A stretch of 64,000 bases of DNA from Pisaster brevispinus (taxonomy: Eukaryota; Echinodermata; Asteroidea; Forcipulatida; Asteriidae), in contig JAMKCF010000004.1 of the NCBI GenBank assembly GCA_023634235.1, positions 26,172,527-26,236,526 of the forward strand, read 5' to 3'. The notes below the pieces were generated by a model that did no database searches, had not been told where the DNA came from, and worked only from the letters and a program-made list of their open reading frames with translations. The position numbers were made by a program, and so were the translations under genes. Each line of letters starts with the position of its first letter. Position 1 is the first letter of the stretch. Positions 10,867-22,405 of this stretch are shown here, piece by piece.

Positions 10867-12329
10867 GGAAAGGCCGTGTCATATTCCATATTTTTGGTAA
10901 AAAAAAATCTCAAAGGTATCACAGTCAGAAATGAGATCAGCATGCAAATTACAATGATAGGTTTCCGATGTTTACCTAGCTCGATAGTATGTGATTGTGT
11001 GTTAAAAACACCCCCCTTCAGTGTTTTGATATGTCTTCAGTGTTTTCATCAGTGTATTGCTAATCTTAGGCCAAATACAAAAAATACCAGTTGATCGTCC
11101 TGATTTTTCCAAAAAGAGGAGGATGAGGGCCTTTTTATTTATTTTTTTTTTCCAAGATGGACGCCAAGTATTTCAATTCAAACAGGCCACCAATTCTAAA
11201 ATATCGGTAAGTTCACATCAAAATATGAAAAAAAAATTATGTCAAGGATGGATTAAAAATACAAACAAATATTGTCTTTTTTAAGGAAAAATCGAAGAAA
11301 AAAAAAGGGAAAAAAAAGGACAAGGCCTCCACAAAGGATGCAGGCGGGGACGATCAACTGTTTTTTTTAAATATTTGGCCTTAGTTGAATGTGTTTATTG
11401 TATGATGGGATTCATGGAGTGAAAACAGGCTTTGTTTATTTATTGATGAGCATTGTGCATTTGACAGGAAACCAATTTCCTACCGTCACATTTGCAGTTC
11501 CTCTGAAAAATAATTAGTATTATAAATTGTCTTATAAATTATTGAATGCAATGGCAATTTACACCAGGAAAGAGGACTTTTTTTATTGGAAAATAGGTAG
11601 GCCTGTATCACAAAATTTAAATTGACACCTCTTTCCTTCCTCTAGATTGGTTTTGTCCATGTAGTGCCACTGAGCAATTATCAAGAAAGATATGAGTCAC
11701 CTGTGAAAGTTTCTGCTGAATAGGCTTACAGCGTCTACTTTTTGAGAAAACATCTAAAACTTTAAAAGTATGGATTTTGTATCAAGAATGTGGCATCTAC
11801 AATGTATCCCTGTTGAGTCAGGTGGTAGCAGTGGGTACCAATGGCATCTCTGGCCGCTGCACACCACAGGCATCTGAATCACCCCAAAAACTCGCCCTGT
11901 AGGAAGCTTTTTGGAGATCATAGTCTGCGCCACTCAGTATTCAGTGTGCACACATTTTTAAGTCTACCTAAATGGTATTTTACTGTGCAAAACCACTGGA
12001 TTAGCCAGAAATTGCAAACACTTCATGGTCAAAGGAAACTGTTCAAATTAAAACAACAATTATAGGCAACACTGTAAGTGTTTTAACTGACATAAAACAA
12101 CTTGACTAGTTCCTGTTTTACCATGAATCAATGGATGCTCAGTGCTTTTCCAAGTTGGGAGCAGTGGTGTAACCAGGGGGAGGAGCCCCCAGAAAAAAAC
12201 AAAAACAAAAACAAATTACAAAAAACCTCTTGCCAGTGAGATCAACAATTGCACAAATATATGCTTCCCCATTTGTAACACCCCACACAATTTTATTAAA
12301 ATAATAATAATAATAGTAAAAATAATAAT
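10867..12329. other. No gene seen
   Basis: AT-rich intergenic DNA with poly-A/poly-T runs (11130-11150, 11220-11320) and an (AAT/AAC)-rich stretch at 12190-12340. No splice-flanked open exon or domain was recognised. Confidence 0.3.
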
Positions 12330-12527
12330 AAAATTCCTTTTGCATTTTGCATGACTAGTACTCTCCCGAGTAGTGGTGAAACCAGACATTTTCATTTGAG
12401 GCAGCGGGAAAAAACACCCGCTGCCTCAATAACTAAATAGTGTTTTTTCCCGCTGCCTCGAATGAAAATGTCTGGTTTCACCACTACTCGGGAGAGTACT
12501 AGTCATGCAAAATGCAAAAGGAATTTT
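12330..12527. mobile_element. Near-perfect 87-bp-arm hairpin (foldback MITE)
   Basis: Left arm 12330-12417 and right arm 12440-12527 are reverse complements with about one mismatch (TTTGAGG versus CGAATG side). The arms include CATGACTAGTACTCTCCCGA and GGCAGCGGGAAAAAACAC. The about 22-bp loop carries another CCGCTGCCTCAA. Such an uninterrupted hairpin would extrude a cruciform and points to a very young foldback element or a local inverted duplication. Confidence 0.85.
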
Positions 12528-13670
12528 TTGAGACTTTGAGCCTACATGGTGCGTATGTGCACACATTCTCAGTGTACAGTACCCTTCCTCTTAAAATACG
12601 AAGGGTGCACCTTCAAACATGCAATAACAGTCAGGCCTACGTACATTTACATGTTCGTCATGCGTACACTGCTCTACATGTACGGCTTCTATAAACCCTG
12701 TATTCTGTGACTGCATTTAATGTTGCATCAGGAGGTGGTGGCCTATTGTTTTCCTAAGTCTGCTTTTCACAGAATTGTACATACCAGTACATGAAAACAC
12801 TCACGTGTGCTGTTACAGCCTGTTACCTGATTCCTGTTTACCAGACTACTTGTACTTACTAAAGGTCACAGAGTGGTAAAGACTGTGTGGTAAGGAAAAG
12901 GGACTTTCCCGGTAAAGTCTTTGTGGTACATGTAATTGTGTAGTATGTATGGCTCTGTGGATACCATTGTAGTACTGAAGGTCAAACAGTGGCACCATAG
13001 AGAAAGTGTGTGGCAGAGAGAACTTGTGGAAAGTCAGTGAATAATTATTAATCCACAGGGAGCTCCGATTTGGGTTGGGTGGGGCGAAACCCACACACAA
13101 ATTTCACAGGGATAATACATTGTCTGCAAGACCATCAGAATCAAATGGAAAAAGCTGAGAAAACATTGAATTGAATTTGAGAATGCCTACACATTTTATT
13201 TGTTTACTGTTTTGATTTCAAAGCATGCACTAAAAGAAGATTTAAGCTGATTAATGTTTCTCATTTGTCTAATGGGGTATTAGGTAGGCCTAAAGTTTGA
13301 TACTCAACGAAATTGATCGAACTCACACACAATATGAATATTTGAATATCATTTATTGATTTTTTTTTCCAGCATATTGTGCATATTGGAGGCAAATTTA
13401 CGTTTTTCACTGTGACAACAATATTTAAAAAAAAAAATCCTGTGCAAGAGCCTGGGAATATTTCGGAAATCCTGAAACCCGAGCACAAAAAGTAACTAAG
13501 CTTAACAAAATTGTGCTTATTGTACCATAAGGTTATCCACCAAAATAGCATGTTATCCTGCTCATCTTTGCTAAGCAGCATTTTCTGCTTTTTAGCAGCT
13601 AAGAACATGAGCCCTGGAAGAATAAAAAGCATAGGCCTATTGTGTGTGAAATGAATTAAAGCATAGTATT
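12528..13670. other. No gene seen
   Basis: Intergenic. About 12850-13020 holds imperfect short repeats of a TGTGTGGTAAG/TCTGTGG type. 13495-13615 is a decayed copy of the TAAGCAGCATTTTCTGC-type interspersed repeat also present at about 4310-4500. Confidence 0.3.
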
Positions 13671-13878
13671 TAGCCAATGAAATGAAGGAGTTCAGTTTTT
13701 AGCCAATTAAATGAAGGTGCTCAATTTTTAGCCAATGAAATAAAGGAGTTCAGTTTTTAGTCAATGAAATGAAATGTTCAGTTTTCAGCCAATGAAATGA
13801 AGGCGTTCAGTTTTCAGCCAATGAAATGAAGGCGTTCAGTTTTTAGCCAATGAAATGGAGGCGTTCAGTTTCAGGGCT
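13671..13878 (+). repeat. About 29-30-bp minisatellite
   Basis: About seven tandem copies of AGCCAATGAAATGAAGGCGT followed by TCAGTTTTT, with small differences (GGAG/GGTG/GGCG, TTTTT/TTTC). It ends at a CAGGGCTCGAAT boundary that starts a different repeat (13880-14170). Confidence 0.88.
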
Positions 13879-14317
13879 CGAATTTGACACTGGACCGCCG
13901 GCCCTAGGCCAGTAATTTTGGCCTTGGGCCAGTAAACTCATGACCGGACAAGTCCGATGGTCTTGTGTTTTTCAATTGAATAATAGCCAATGTGTCTGTG
14001 TAATATCTTTAACAGAGAGAAATCATGTTCAAAATATACCAACCCATTAAAGACGAATGAGAAAAATCTTATCATAGTGCTTGTTCAAACAAAAACAATT
14101 TACATGTTAAACTGTGTAGAAAGCTCTTTCTCATAAAGATTCTGGTCTTGTAAAATAAATTCTGGTCCGGTAAACATGCTACAGAACCACTTTGGTAGCA
14201 CAGGAGTAATTTTCCAAACAATGTCTTACAACCCATAATAAAAGTATGTGATTATTCAACTGTGAATGCCTTTTCTTCTCGGAATTGGTTGGAACTGGTT
14301 GGAACTGGTTGCCTGTA

Positions 14318-15197
14318 AAGCCCTTTTCACACGAGAAAAAAAAACCCAACATTCCTTGCGACGAATTTAACGAGCGCTGAAGTCATCCCACGCCTGACCG
14401 CTTTCGCAAGCTTTCACACGACACCAAGTAAAAATGTGACCACGTTCCATGAGACGAGAGTACAGATTTAGCTGGTTACCACTGAACTATAGAGTTTTTG
14501 TTCTTAAACAGCGCTAGTACCAGTTAAATGATGACGTATGTCGCGTGTACACAGTGTGTTGCCGTAAAAAATAAACCATGTAAAGATTCTTCAAAATGGC
14601 TGGTACTCACGAAGACGCTGGGGAGTCCTTTCATAATACTATGCCCGTAATATCCTCAAAAAAACGCACGGCGACGACATCATCCAAAGATAAGAGTAAG
14701 AAGGCCAAGAAATATTGGTGCTACGAGGAAACGATTGCCTTGATAAACATTATGGAGAAGGAAACGTCCCAATCTAAAAATGGATGGTTTGACCCAAAAC
14801 GGCCATGTTTGGCGGGAAATCGCGGACGAGGTGGCAAATAGTCGCAACGGTGACCAGTGCCCGGTGACGGTGTGTAAACACACAAAGGTCGGCTCCCGAA
14901 TGTTCTTCACGCATGCGTGTTAATACCGCTTTCGCGAGGATTGTCGGTCAATAAACAACGGATCGTTTCACACGAAGGTTTGACTAGATTCCTTGCGAAA
15001 AATTACGCTAGCGTAAGATTTTGTCGGAGGTCGGGACCTACTACAAAATTTCGCAAGGTTTGCGAAAATTTCGCAAGGAATGTAGGCGATGTAAAATATT
15101 ACTGTCCTTTCACACGAAGCCCAAATTGTAATTTTTTACAAAAAATTGTAAAATTTCGCAAAGAATGTTCGTTTTTTCCGTCGTGTGAAAAGGGCTT
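14318..15197 (+). mobile_element. PIF/Harbinger-like element, internally deleted
   Basis: An 880-bp element with terminal inverted repeats AAGCCCTTTTCACACGA (left) and TCGTGTGAAAAGGGCTT (right). Similarity continues inward for about 45 bp (ACATTCCTTGCGA on the left, the reverse of AAAGAATGTTCG on the right). Subterminal TTTCGCAAG motifs recur. Flanking bases read TAA on the left and TAT on the right, close to the 3-bp TWA duplication typical of Harbinger but not identical. Inside is a broken Myb/SANT-like reading frame (14596-14885) that resembles the second protein of this superfamily. No DDE transposase is present. Confidence 0.65.
14596..14885 (+). pseudogene. Frameshifted Myb/SANT (MADF)-like DNA-binding protein fragment
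   Basis: Starts ATGGCTGGTACTCACG. After a Lys-rich linker comes KKYWCYEETIALINIMEK, matching the W..(E)E...LI..W helix of Myb/SANT-like MADF domains that Harbinger elements encode beside their transposase. At about 14800 the frame slips: the first frame ends in a basic tail at 14841, whereas another frame continues VWREIADEVANSRN...QC, the expected W..IA..V..S....QC second half. Homology stops at about 14885, the probable internal deletion point. This is a remnant, not a functional gene. Confidence 0.6.
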
Positions 15198-15204
15198 ATG
15201 TTGC

Positions 15205-15300
15205 CCCATGTGATATCTGCCCTAGAATAGAATGGCAAAAGTCGTGGGTTCAAATCCCATCCAAGAACTATGGATTTTTGTTCTTGCAGGAATAGGGAAA
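15205..15300 (+). repeat. Possible tRNA-derived SINE fragment (B-box)
   Basis: GTGGGTTCAAATCCCATCC fits an RNA polymerase III B-box (GGTTCRANTCC) with flanking complementary bases as in a T arm. No clear A-box is seen upstream, because the sequence is cut by the right end of the Harbinger-like element. Too degenerate for a functional tRNA. Confidence 0.4.
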
Positions 15301-15437
15301 GCACTGAGGAGTACAATACTTAGCGGGTCACACATCGGTGTGTATCCAATACAAATTTACATAGTACAGTCTGATTTAGATTCAGATTGTGTAGTGGGGG
15401 AGCAGTAGCCACCACCCCTCAGATTCAGAACCCTTGC

Positions 15438-15685
15438 AACCCCCCCAAAAAAAAAAAAAAAATAAATAAATAAATAAATATAAAATAAAATAAATAAATG
15501 AATAAATAAATAGATTTAAAAAAAAAAAATTTTTTATTAAAAATTAAAAATAAAATAAAATTAATAATAATAAAAAAAAATTATAAAAATAATAATAACA
15601 ATAATAAATAAATAGATAAATATATAAATATATAAATAAATAAGTTAAAAATGAGATCGAAAAAAAAATGCATAAAATAAAGTTT
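15438..15685. repeat. A/T low-complexity tract
   Basis: About 250 bp of AAATAAATA, AATAATAA and poly-A/poly-T, almost free of G and C, following a C6-A16 junction at 15440. It may be a retroposon tail expanded by slippage. Confidence 0.85.
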
Positions 15686-15717
15686 GATTACCTATCCTTT
15701 GATTTGTATACTATTTA

Positions 15718-16145
15718 TTATTATAACACCCCTTACAAAAATTCTGCCTTTTCATTGGTTTAGAGCGCGTCACATGATATGTCTTAGTTTTACTAGAAAC
15801 CTGGCGGCCGTGTGATAGTCGTTTGCCATGGAATAGTCGACTATTACATGGCGCGCGCAGTACCCAGACGTCTTTTTTACCCACCTCGAACTCATCAGTT
15901 GTGCATCTGTGTATCTGAAATGCGCGTTCAAACGTTACGTGTACGAGGATGATAAATAGTCTGTTGGGGGTGTTATAAAACAAATATTGACTGCTTTTAC
16001 TCGTGCTATGGTTAAAACTCCAACTCCCTCGGTGATCCCCGGACCGTTCCATTTTCCCTCGGCTGTGCCTCGGGAAAATAGAATGCTCCGGGGATCACCT
16101 CGGGAGTCGTAGTTTTAACCATAGCACTCGAAGCAGTCAATACTT
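15718..16145. mobile_element. MITE plus adjoining inverted repeat
   Basis: 15718-15975 has opposed ends TTATTATAACACCCC and GGGGGTGTTATAA. Directly adjoining it, 15985-16055 and 16073-16143 form imperfect inverted arms (TATTGACTGCTTTTACTCG / CGAAGCAGTCAATACT; GCTATGGTTAAAACTCC / GTTTTAACCATAGC; GGTGATCCCCGG / CCGGGGATCACC). They may be one composite element or two nested ones. Confidence 0.6.
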
Positions 16146-16239
16146 GTAATACTAGCCCCCCCCCCCCATAATACTACACTGAGGTACATGTACATGTAGA
16201 TCTGAGAGTGAGAATAAACCCAGAAACATTTAAGTAACT

Positions 16240-16311
16240 GGGGCGCTGTACTCCTTTTTCCGAAATTGTTCACAGAAGATAAAAAAAATTGAAAAAGGAG
16301 TACAGCGCCCC
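16240..16311. repeat. Perfect 21-bp inverted repeat (hairpin)
   Basis: GGGGCGCTGTACTCCTTTTT plus C at 16240-16260 is exactly reverse-complemented at 16291-16311, separated by 30 bp. An AGTAACT motif lies just outside both arms, possibly part of a flanking duplication. Confidence 0.85.
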
Positions 16312-16504
16312 AGGAGTAACTCAACTGGGTCTAAATAATCTAAGGAAATCTATTCCTGCTTGCTCCCCCTAAATAAAAATGTCTGACTGACTAGGTCACT
16401 TCTTTTTTATAGCTCCATCCATCATCATGTCATGGTCACTTGTGACTACTTTATACTCCTACTCCTAGATAAGCATGATTATAAGATAGTTACTTATACC
16501 ATAT

Positions 16505-16775
16505 TGTAGTCTATGTACACTGTTTGTATGAATGTACATTGTTTGTATGAATGTACATTGTTTGCATGATTGTACATTGTTTGTATGAATGTACATTGTT
16601 TGCATGATTGTACATTGTTTTTATGAATGTACATTGTTTGCATGAGTTGTACATTGTTTGTATGAATTACATTGTTTGTATGAATTACATTGTTTGTACA
16701 TTGTTTGCATGAATGTACATTGTTTGCATGAATTGTACATTATTTGTATGAATATACATTGTTTGTATGAAGGTA
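16505..16775 (+). repeat. 19-bp minisatellite
   Basis: About fourteen imperfect copies of TGTTTGTATGAATGTACAT, alternating TGTATGAA and TGCATGAT variants. Two shortened units near 16665-16690 break the period. Confidence 0.9.
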
Positions 16776-18388
16776 TTAAATACGACCCATGATACGACAT
16801 ATGGTGTGTTTGTGTGGTGTACTTACCACTCGTGGACAGAAGTTATCACAAACAGCTTCATCACTTGTCACAAATGAAAACAACAGGATTTGCACCAACA
16901 ATGAGTGGAGGAATGTTGCGGTCACCGTGGACGATTTACTGGCCATTTGAACCACGTTTGGAACAACACCTGTATGGTTCAGCTGTCAACGTAAGAAGAA
17001 GAGGCTGTTGACTGTTGTACCTCCATGTACCGACTGTAGCCTGAGCCAATTCTTCTGAAATTAAGGACAAAAGACAACAAGCGAATTAAAGTAGCAGCGT
17101 ATGTTGTGCATGTAGCAGCAGCACGGCCGGACACACACACGTAATAAAAAAACAGTTCAGCGACAACTTATGCGCACGCGCGGTCAATCTCTTTCCTCTT
17201 TTAATAGACCTACTAGCCTGCAGACAAGTCGTGAAATGTTCTGTCGCTGTGACCACTTTTGAGTGAGATTTTTTTTCTCTATTTCCATAGTATAGCGGCC
17301 AACAAAAAAATAATTGAAAAACTGTTTCACATTTTCGAATTGTGTGACCACACACTGTCTTTTCTTCTTGCCGAGGTTTAAAATTCCTCCAATTGTGTTT
17401 GATTTTTTTTCCCCAGCAAAACGTGTAGAGAACAATGAACAAACAGCATTGTTAAAATAAATAAAAAAACTTTAAAACCCCGAACATGTGGGCATTTGGG
17501 TGACCTGACTGCTCCTAGAAAGTCATGCCAACACTTATTTAATCCGTGGAGTCCTCCATGTTTAAACTGATCATTTCTTAACCTTTAATAGAGATCAAAC
17601 AAACACTTTTGGATGAATTTATTTAAAAACGAATTGACATCCCCCAAAAGGGAACGTCTGACAAAGTCTCGTGCTAGTTTTAGAAACATTGTTATTTAAA
17701 AAAAAGTTATGGCCCGGTTTTCACCAAAATGTTTTCGTTTTTCTGAAAGAATTTTGACAGAGGGCTGTTTTAAAACGAAAATATACATGTTTCAATATTC
17801 CATGGACAATGAAAATAATACTTGTAACATGCGTAGACGTTTGTACATGGCTGATGGTCGTGGTTTATTTATCAGGAATGGATATACAACCCAACATCAT
17901 GGGCGTATTCTTTTTCTATAAACTTTTCTGTTCAAAATATAAATCTTAATTTTCGATTCTAGTCAGCCAAAAGTCAGTCCCAGCATGTTTCATACTCAAT
18001 GACCATATTTTAATTGCGCAAATTGGAGAGAAAAAATTGTAGCCAAGAGATGAAGCTATTAAAGAACAGAAATGTCTTGAACAAAGACTAGCGTTTGGCT
18101 TAGCGATGTCTCCGTCTGTCACGCAGCGTGTGCAAAAATTTACCGCAATCGTACGTGCAAGCGACTAGCGTGAAGTTTATGATAAACATGGCGGATTGCT
18201 GAATGCTCAGAAATGGCAGTGGCATGCACAAACAAAGTGCAATTACTTCCGTAGTTCGTACACCATTGTTATGACTGAATTCGTGGTTAAAGACTCAGAA
18301 AGGTTTACTTGAAGTGATTATCACATTTTTTATTTAGTTTATAAATTTCAGCTTCAGTGCAAGAATCGAAGAATTTAAGCGAACAGAA
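16776..18388. other. Upstream region of the UBL4A gene; no other gene seen
   Basis: Non-coding stretch ahead of the UBL4A start. The last 400 bp before the ATG are moderately CpG-containing (GCGTGTGC, CGTACGTGC, AGCGACTAGCG) and have no TATA box that I can place, compatible with a housekeeping-type promoter. That is inference. Short reading frames at 16814-17011 and 17086-17442 show no domain. Confidence 0.35.
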
Positions 18389-21300
18389 ATGATTTTAATT
18401 GTGAAGATTCTTCAAACGCAAGGAAGGGAATGTCGTGTTGAGGTACGTCGTTGTCGTCACGTTCTGTATTTGTTGTTGATTGCGTGAATCTTTGAGTATA
18501 TGATACAGTGCTGGCAGGCCTACCCAGAATAATCTAAACTTAATTTGATAATTAAATAACTAAATTAAATAGTTGCGAAGGGTTACGATCATCGATCATC
18601 GTAACCATCTGTATCTGCATCTGTTGTGTTACTATATAAATAATAACTTAGCGACTGTACTTTAACTAAATAAAAAGCATTTGATTTTAACTGAAAAAGG
18701 TTTGTTTTGGGGGAGTAGCCCAGTGAGTGGTCATGGTCATGATGGTGGGTGATGGTGGGTGGCAGTGTAGTGTAGGATGCCAGTCTTTGTTTATGCACTT
18801 TGTGTCGTTGCACACTTTTTCTCCTCTCTAAATTTGTTCATTGCCCACCAGCTAAAGTGGAAACTGGTCTTTGAAGAGAGCAAGGCAAATTTCATTTTGC
18901 AAAGGGCACTTCTATTGGAAAAACGTAGTCCATTGGAAATGTCTGAAGGGGCACCAAGACCAAGACCAGGGCAACCGAGGCCATGGTATTGTAAATGTAA
19001 CCCTGCTGTGTTATTCCAGGCAGGCCTACACCATGGTTTTTTCCCCTCGTTCAAAAGAAAAGAAACAACAACAACAACAACAACCTACAACTGTTTGTTC
19101 TTACTGTTTAAAAGTGTTCAATGATTTGTTTTATAGGTAACAGCATCAGAACCAATCCTGTCTGTCAAACGAATGGTGGCTAAAGAGTTAGATGTTCCAG
19201 TGCATCAACAGAGACTCGTCTTCAAAGGAAAAACATTGTCAGGTACTTACATTTTGTTGTACATATAGCCCCCCCCCCCTACTGTAGGAGTTTATTTTCT
19301 CTGCACAACTTTTCCACCTGTTTCACATGCACCTCGTTTTCATCTCGGCTTTACATCCAGAAGTGGTCTTTGCTGAGTATCAGCTTAGATGTAGATCTCC
19401 AGCAAAGATTATGGAGTGCCGTAGGCGCAAGATACAGAACAGCAGCCGATTTCACGAAACGCTAGGATTAATCCTATCTCGAGTTAGGACAAGTAACTAG
19501 TCCTAACTTAGGATTAATCTTAAGGTTTACATGTTACAGTGCAAGGCTGGGACTCGTCCTAAGTCCTAAGATTAATCCTAAGTTAGGAAGAGTTTGGTGA
19601 AATCGACGGCAGGAGCCTTACTCCAGCTGTTAAATCTCATATCGTTGGAAAACCACACTTCCCATCAGTTCGGCAAACAGAGACAAATCGTATGCTTGTG
19701 TAATCTTTTATTTAGCACATTGCATTCAATGTTTACCCCTGCCTCCTTTTTCCCTCACCAGCATTCTCCCTTCACAGTGGTCCGCTCACCAAATGCCAGT
19801 TAGAACACCCGACGACCAGTCAAAATTCACTCCAAGCGGTCCAGCTGTATAGTTCAGCGTTGAAAAGCATCCCTATTTCATAAGATTATGGACTAGTGAA
19901 AAAGCTGACTGACCAGTGAAATGAAAAGCTGACTGGTCCTGCTGGCCAGTCACTGAAAAAAGTTACTTAGGCAAACCCTGCTCACCCTCCTTTCTTCTCC
20001 TTCCCAAAATCCTCTTCCAATTACCCCCCCCCCCCCACACACACACACACACTTAACCTTCCCCTTTTTCATTCTGTTTAGATGAATTCGTATTTTGTAT
20101 TTTGTTGGCAGTTGTTCTTTGCTATATTGTTTTGATTTGTATCGTTCTTAACTCATCCTTTACTAGGTGTGGTAAATCATTAATATCTTTTAACCGTATA
20201 GTTGCAATTCCGCCTGCGGTGGATCATGAAAGAGTGCTTTTTGATAAACCACAGGGGGCCTAAATAGTAACAACTTTGGAGAGTTGATGGAGGGTCAATG
20301 TATAGTTGAATAACTTTTTTAATTTGCATTTAAATTTGTTTCTTTTCTTGATACAGATGGCCAATGTTTAGGGGATTACAATATTGGTCCAGATACAAAA
20401 ATCCACCTTGTCATACGAAGGCCAGAAGTATCATTGGATCTAACGAGTACCCCACGGATAGGAAGTGGGACTGCATTATGGGATGCCTTAAAGACCCTCC
20501 TACACAGACACTTCACTTCATCGGATGCAGAGAAAGTCTTAGAACAGTTTAAAAAGGTTTGAATCTTTCACAAGTTTGATTTTCAAGTAATTTTTACATC
20601 AGTTTGAACATCAAAGTAATGACTAGAGCAACATTAACTTGCAGTTCCAGTTTACCAGGTTCAGAACTGAAAGTTAGTCGAAACTTTTCAACTGACAGCC
20701 TCTCGTATCCATAACTAATAATGTTCTTACATAGCGCTTTATCACACCCGAGGGCAGCTCAAGGGGCTCATTATTTTTTCTACAAACATGAAATGTGTTA
20801 CCAATGGTGTCTTTACAGCTAGCAGTGCCCTGTACTTTATATCTGTAATGCCACATATTTTAAGCTGCAAATTACTACTTTGTTAGAAATTGCAATTTTT
20901 CACATTTTTTAGGAACTATAACTGCAGACAAGGTATGATGATGTCAAACTTGACATTCACAAACTAACCTACCAGAGTCAAGTACTGTCTAGGCATGAGA
21001 ATCTTCCGGTTTAAACCGGATTTCGTTTTTTTCTTTTCCCTTTCAAAATTGTGGTCTAAGAGTTCAATGTGTATTTGATATAAAATTTAGGAGGTGAGTT
21101 GTAGAGGGTATACATTTGGATTTCTCTAATCAGAAATTGTAAGGCCACGGCACACCCTCGCTTGTCCTGCCCGCTGGGATCTCCCGGAGTCGGGCACCGA
21201 TAAGGCCTGGCCAGGCCGTGGGGAGCGGAGCTCCGCAGGGCCCCACGGGGCAGTCCCTCCGCTCTCCACCTTTGTATTCGTATATCGCGGATCCACACGG

Positions 21301-22405
21301 CGTTCGTGGAAAAAAAAACGGCACATTAACAATAAATTGCTGCCCGGCAGCTGGCCCGATACGCGGCTTGCGGTCTTCCATGCAGCAGCGAGAGACGCAA
21401 TGGATGTACAGACTTGTCTCATTCCTCGCTTCGTTAACATTACGGTTCGATTATGTTTGACTGAATTCGTTTACTGCTGCAGCAAAGATACACGTGTGGA
21501 GACTTTTGAAAGCAGGCATGCAACTCTTCCGCGTTTCCGCGGATTTCCGCGTTTTTTAAAAATGATCAGCGCTAAAATAAAAAAATTTTGGCGATGTTTT
21601 TTTTTTAAAGCCTTATATATGCTTGGCAACAACAATGTACAACCACAATAATGTGAAAAAAGCCTAGTACATGCTAAGAATGCACCTAAGAGCATAATAA
21701 ACCTCAACATTTTCTAGGGTACCATTGTGGATCTCATGTCCCTTGGCGTTTTGGCTGCCTCGCTCCGCGCTTGCATTGTGCCTTTGAAAATTTCCTCTTT
21801 TTTTTTCATCGGGCAGTTGCATGCCTGTGAAAGTCTACTGTCAAAACGATGCACAAGTTTTTACGGTGTGTACTGTGTCCTGGACTTCGGGCTGCGCGCT
21901 CGTGTCGTGTGCTTTGCATTCAATTTTGGGACTCTAACAAGTTGCACTCCAACTTAACAAATTTTTCATTTTTTTAATCATCACCCATTCTCATGCCTGA
22001 CTGTCAGATCAGGCAGAAAGTGTGCACAGTCTATGGAAGAAACCCTTGAACAATGTCAGTGTTTATAAAGTGAAAGCACAACTACATACTTTTTTCATCT
22101 TCTACACCCATCTGTTTTTTAGTAACTCAGAGATGAAATCCCGATAATTTACAAATGCCTGACTGGAAATGCACATGTACTGTATGACTTGTCAGTCTTT
22201 GTAAAAGGTTGCTTCATCCACATGTAGTATTTGGAAGGTTTTGGAGTAATTTAGAAAATTATTCTGTGATTTTGTTGCCTGATTATCCCACCAGGAGTTC
22301 TCAATAACCATTGCAAATCTCAGTCTGGATGACATAGAGAGGATCTCAATGTCCAAGCTGGGTGTACACCAAGCTCATGAGGAAGCTGGTCCCTCCACAA
22401 GCTAA
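18389..22405 (+). CDS. UBL4A: Ubiquitin-like protein 4A (UBL4A/GdX/Get5 orthologue), complete, 4 exons
   Basis: Exons 18389-18442, 19137-19242, 20357-20556 and 22295-22405 have GT-AG borders (GAG|GTACGT, ATAG|GTAACA, CAG|GTACTT, ACAG|ATGGCC, AAG|GTTTGA, CCAG|GAGTTC) with phases 0, 1 and 0, giving 156 codons plus TAA; the vertebrate protein is about the same length. Residues 1-74 are a ubiquitin-like fold (MILIVKILQ...; VHQQRLVFKGKTL; GDYNIGPDTKIHLVIR). Residues about 95-145 match the C-terminal TUGS region (WDALKTLLHRHF...DAEKVLEQF; LSLDDIERIS), which docks on BAG6. Known role: with BAG6 and GET4 it hands tail-anchored proteins to TRC40/GET3 in the cytosol. A UBL ending ...VIRR with no diglycine means it is not conjugated. 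Introns carry repeats. AATAAA motifs occur at 23334 and 23537 but the poly(A) site is not fixed. Confidence 0.95.
19448..19602. mobile_element. Small TIR element (MITE) in UBL4A intron 2
   Basis: Ends GATTTCACGAAACGCTAGG and AAGAGTTTGGTGAAATCG are imperfect inverted repeats. The interior is a string of opposed AGGATTAATCCTA, CTAACTTAGG and TCGAGTTAGG palindromes. This AGGATTAATCC-type repeat is, as I recall, widespread in marine invertebrate genomes. Confidence 0.7.
19820..19982. repeat. Dispersed repeat, inverted copy of 10296-10444
   Basis: Starts AAGCGGTCCAGC and ends GGCAAACCCTGC. The internal GACTAGTGAAAAAGCTGACT and CTGGTCCTGCTGGCCAGTCA are the reverse complement of the 10296-10444 text. 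It lies in UBL4A intron 2. A C12 plus (AC)n tract follows at 20023-20052. Confidence 0.55.
20725..20830 (-). repeat. SINE-like fragment in UBL4A intron 3
   Basis: CATAGCGCTTTATCACACCC and GAGGGCAGCTCAAGGGGCTC resemble the conserved 3' part of deuterostome SINE families, in which AGCGCTTTA-type boxes precede a microsatellite tail. Only a fragment is present. Confidence 0.35.
21130..21420. other. GC-rich island within UBL4A intron 3
   Basis: About 290 bp with markedly higher GC and CpG than its AT-rich surroundings (GGCCACGG, CCCGGAGTCGGGCACC, GGAGCGGAGCTCCGC, CGTATATCGCGGATCC). Overlapping open frames on both strands are a by-product of composition; no product is recognised. It could be an inserted element or an intronic CpG island. 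Confidence 0.4.

Noticed and set aside
10350..10943. 197-codon minus-strand frame
   Set aside because: It spans a MITE and flanking repeat, has no domain, and related copies elsewhere do not keep it open.
21126..21440. Pro/Arg-rich proteins on both strands
   Set aside because: Overlapping frames in a GC-rich patch within an intron; no conserved motif.
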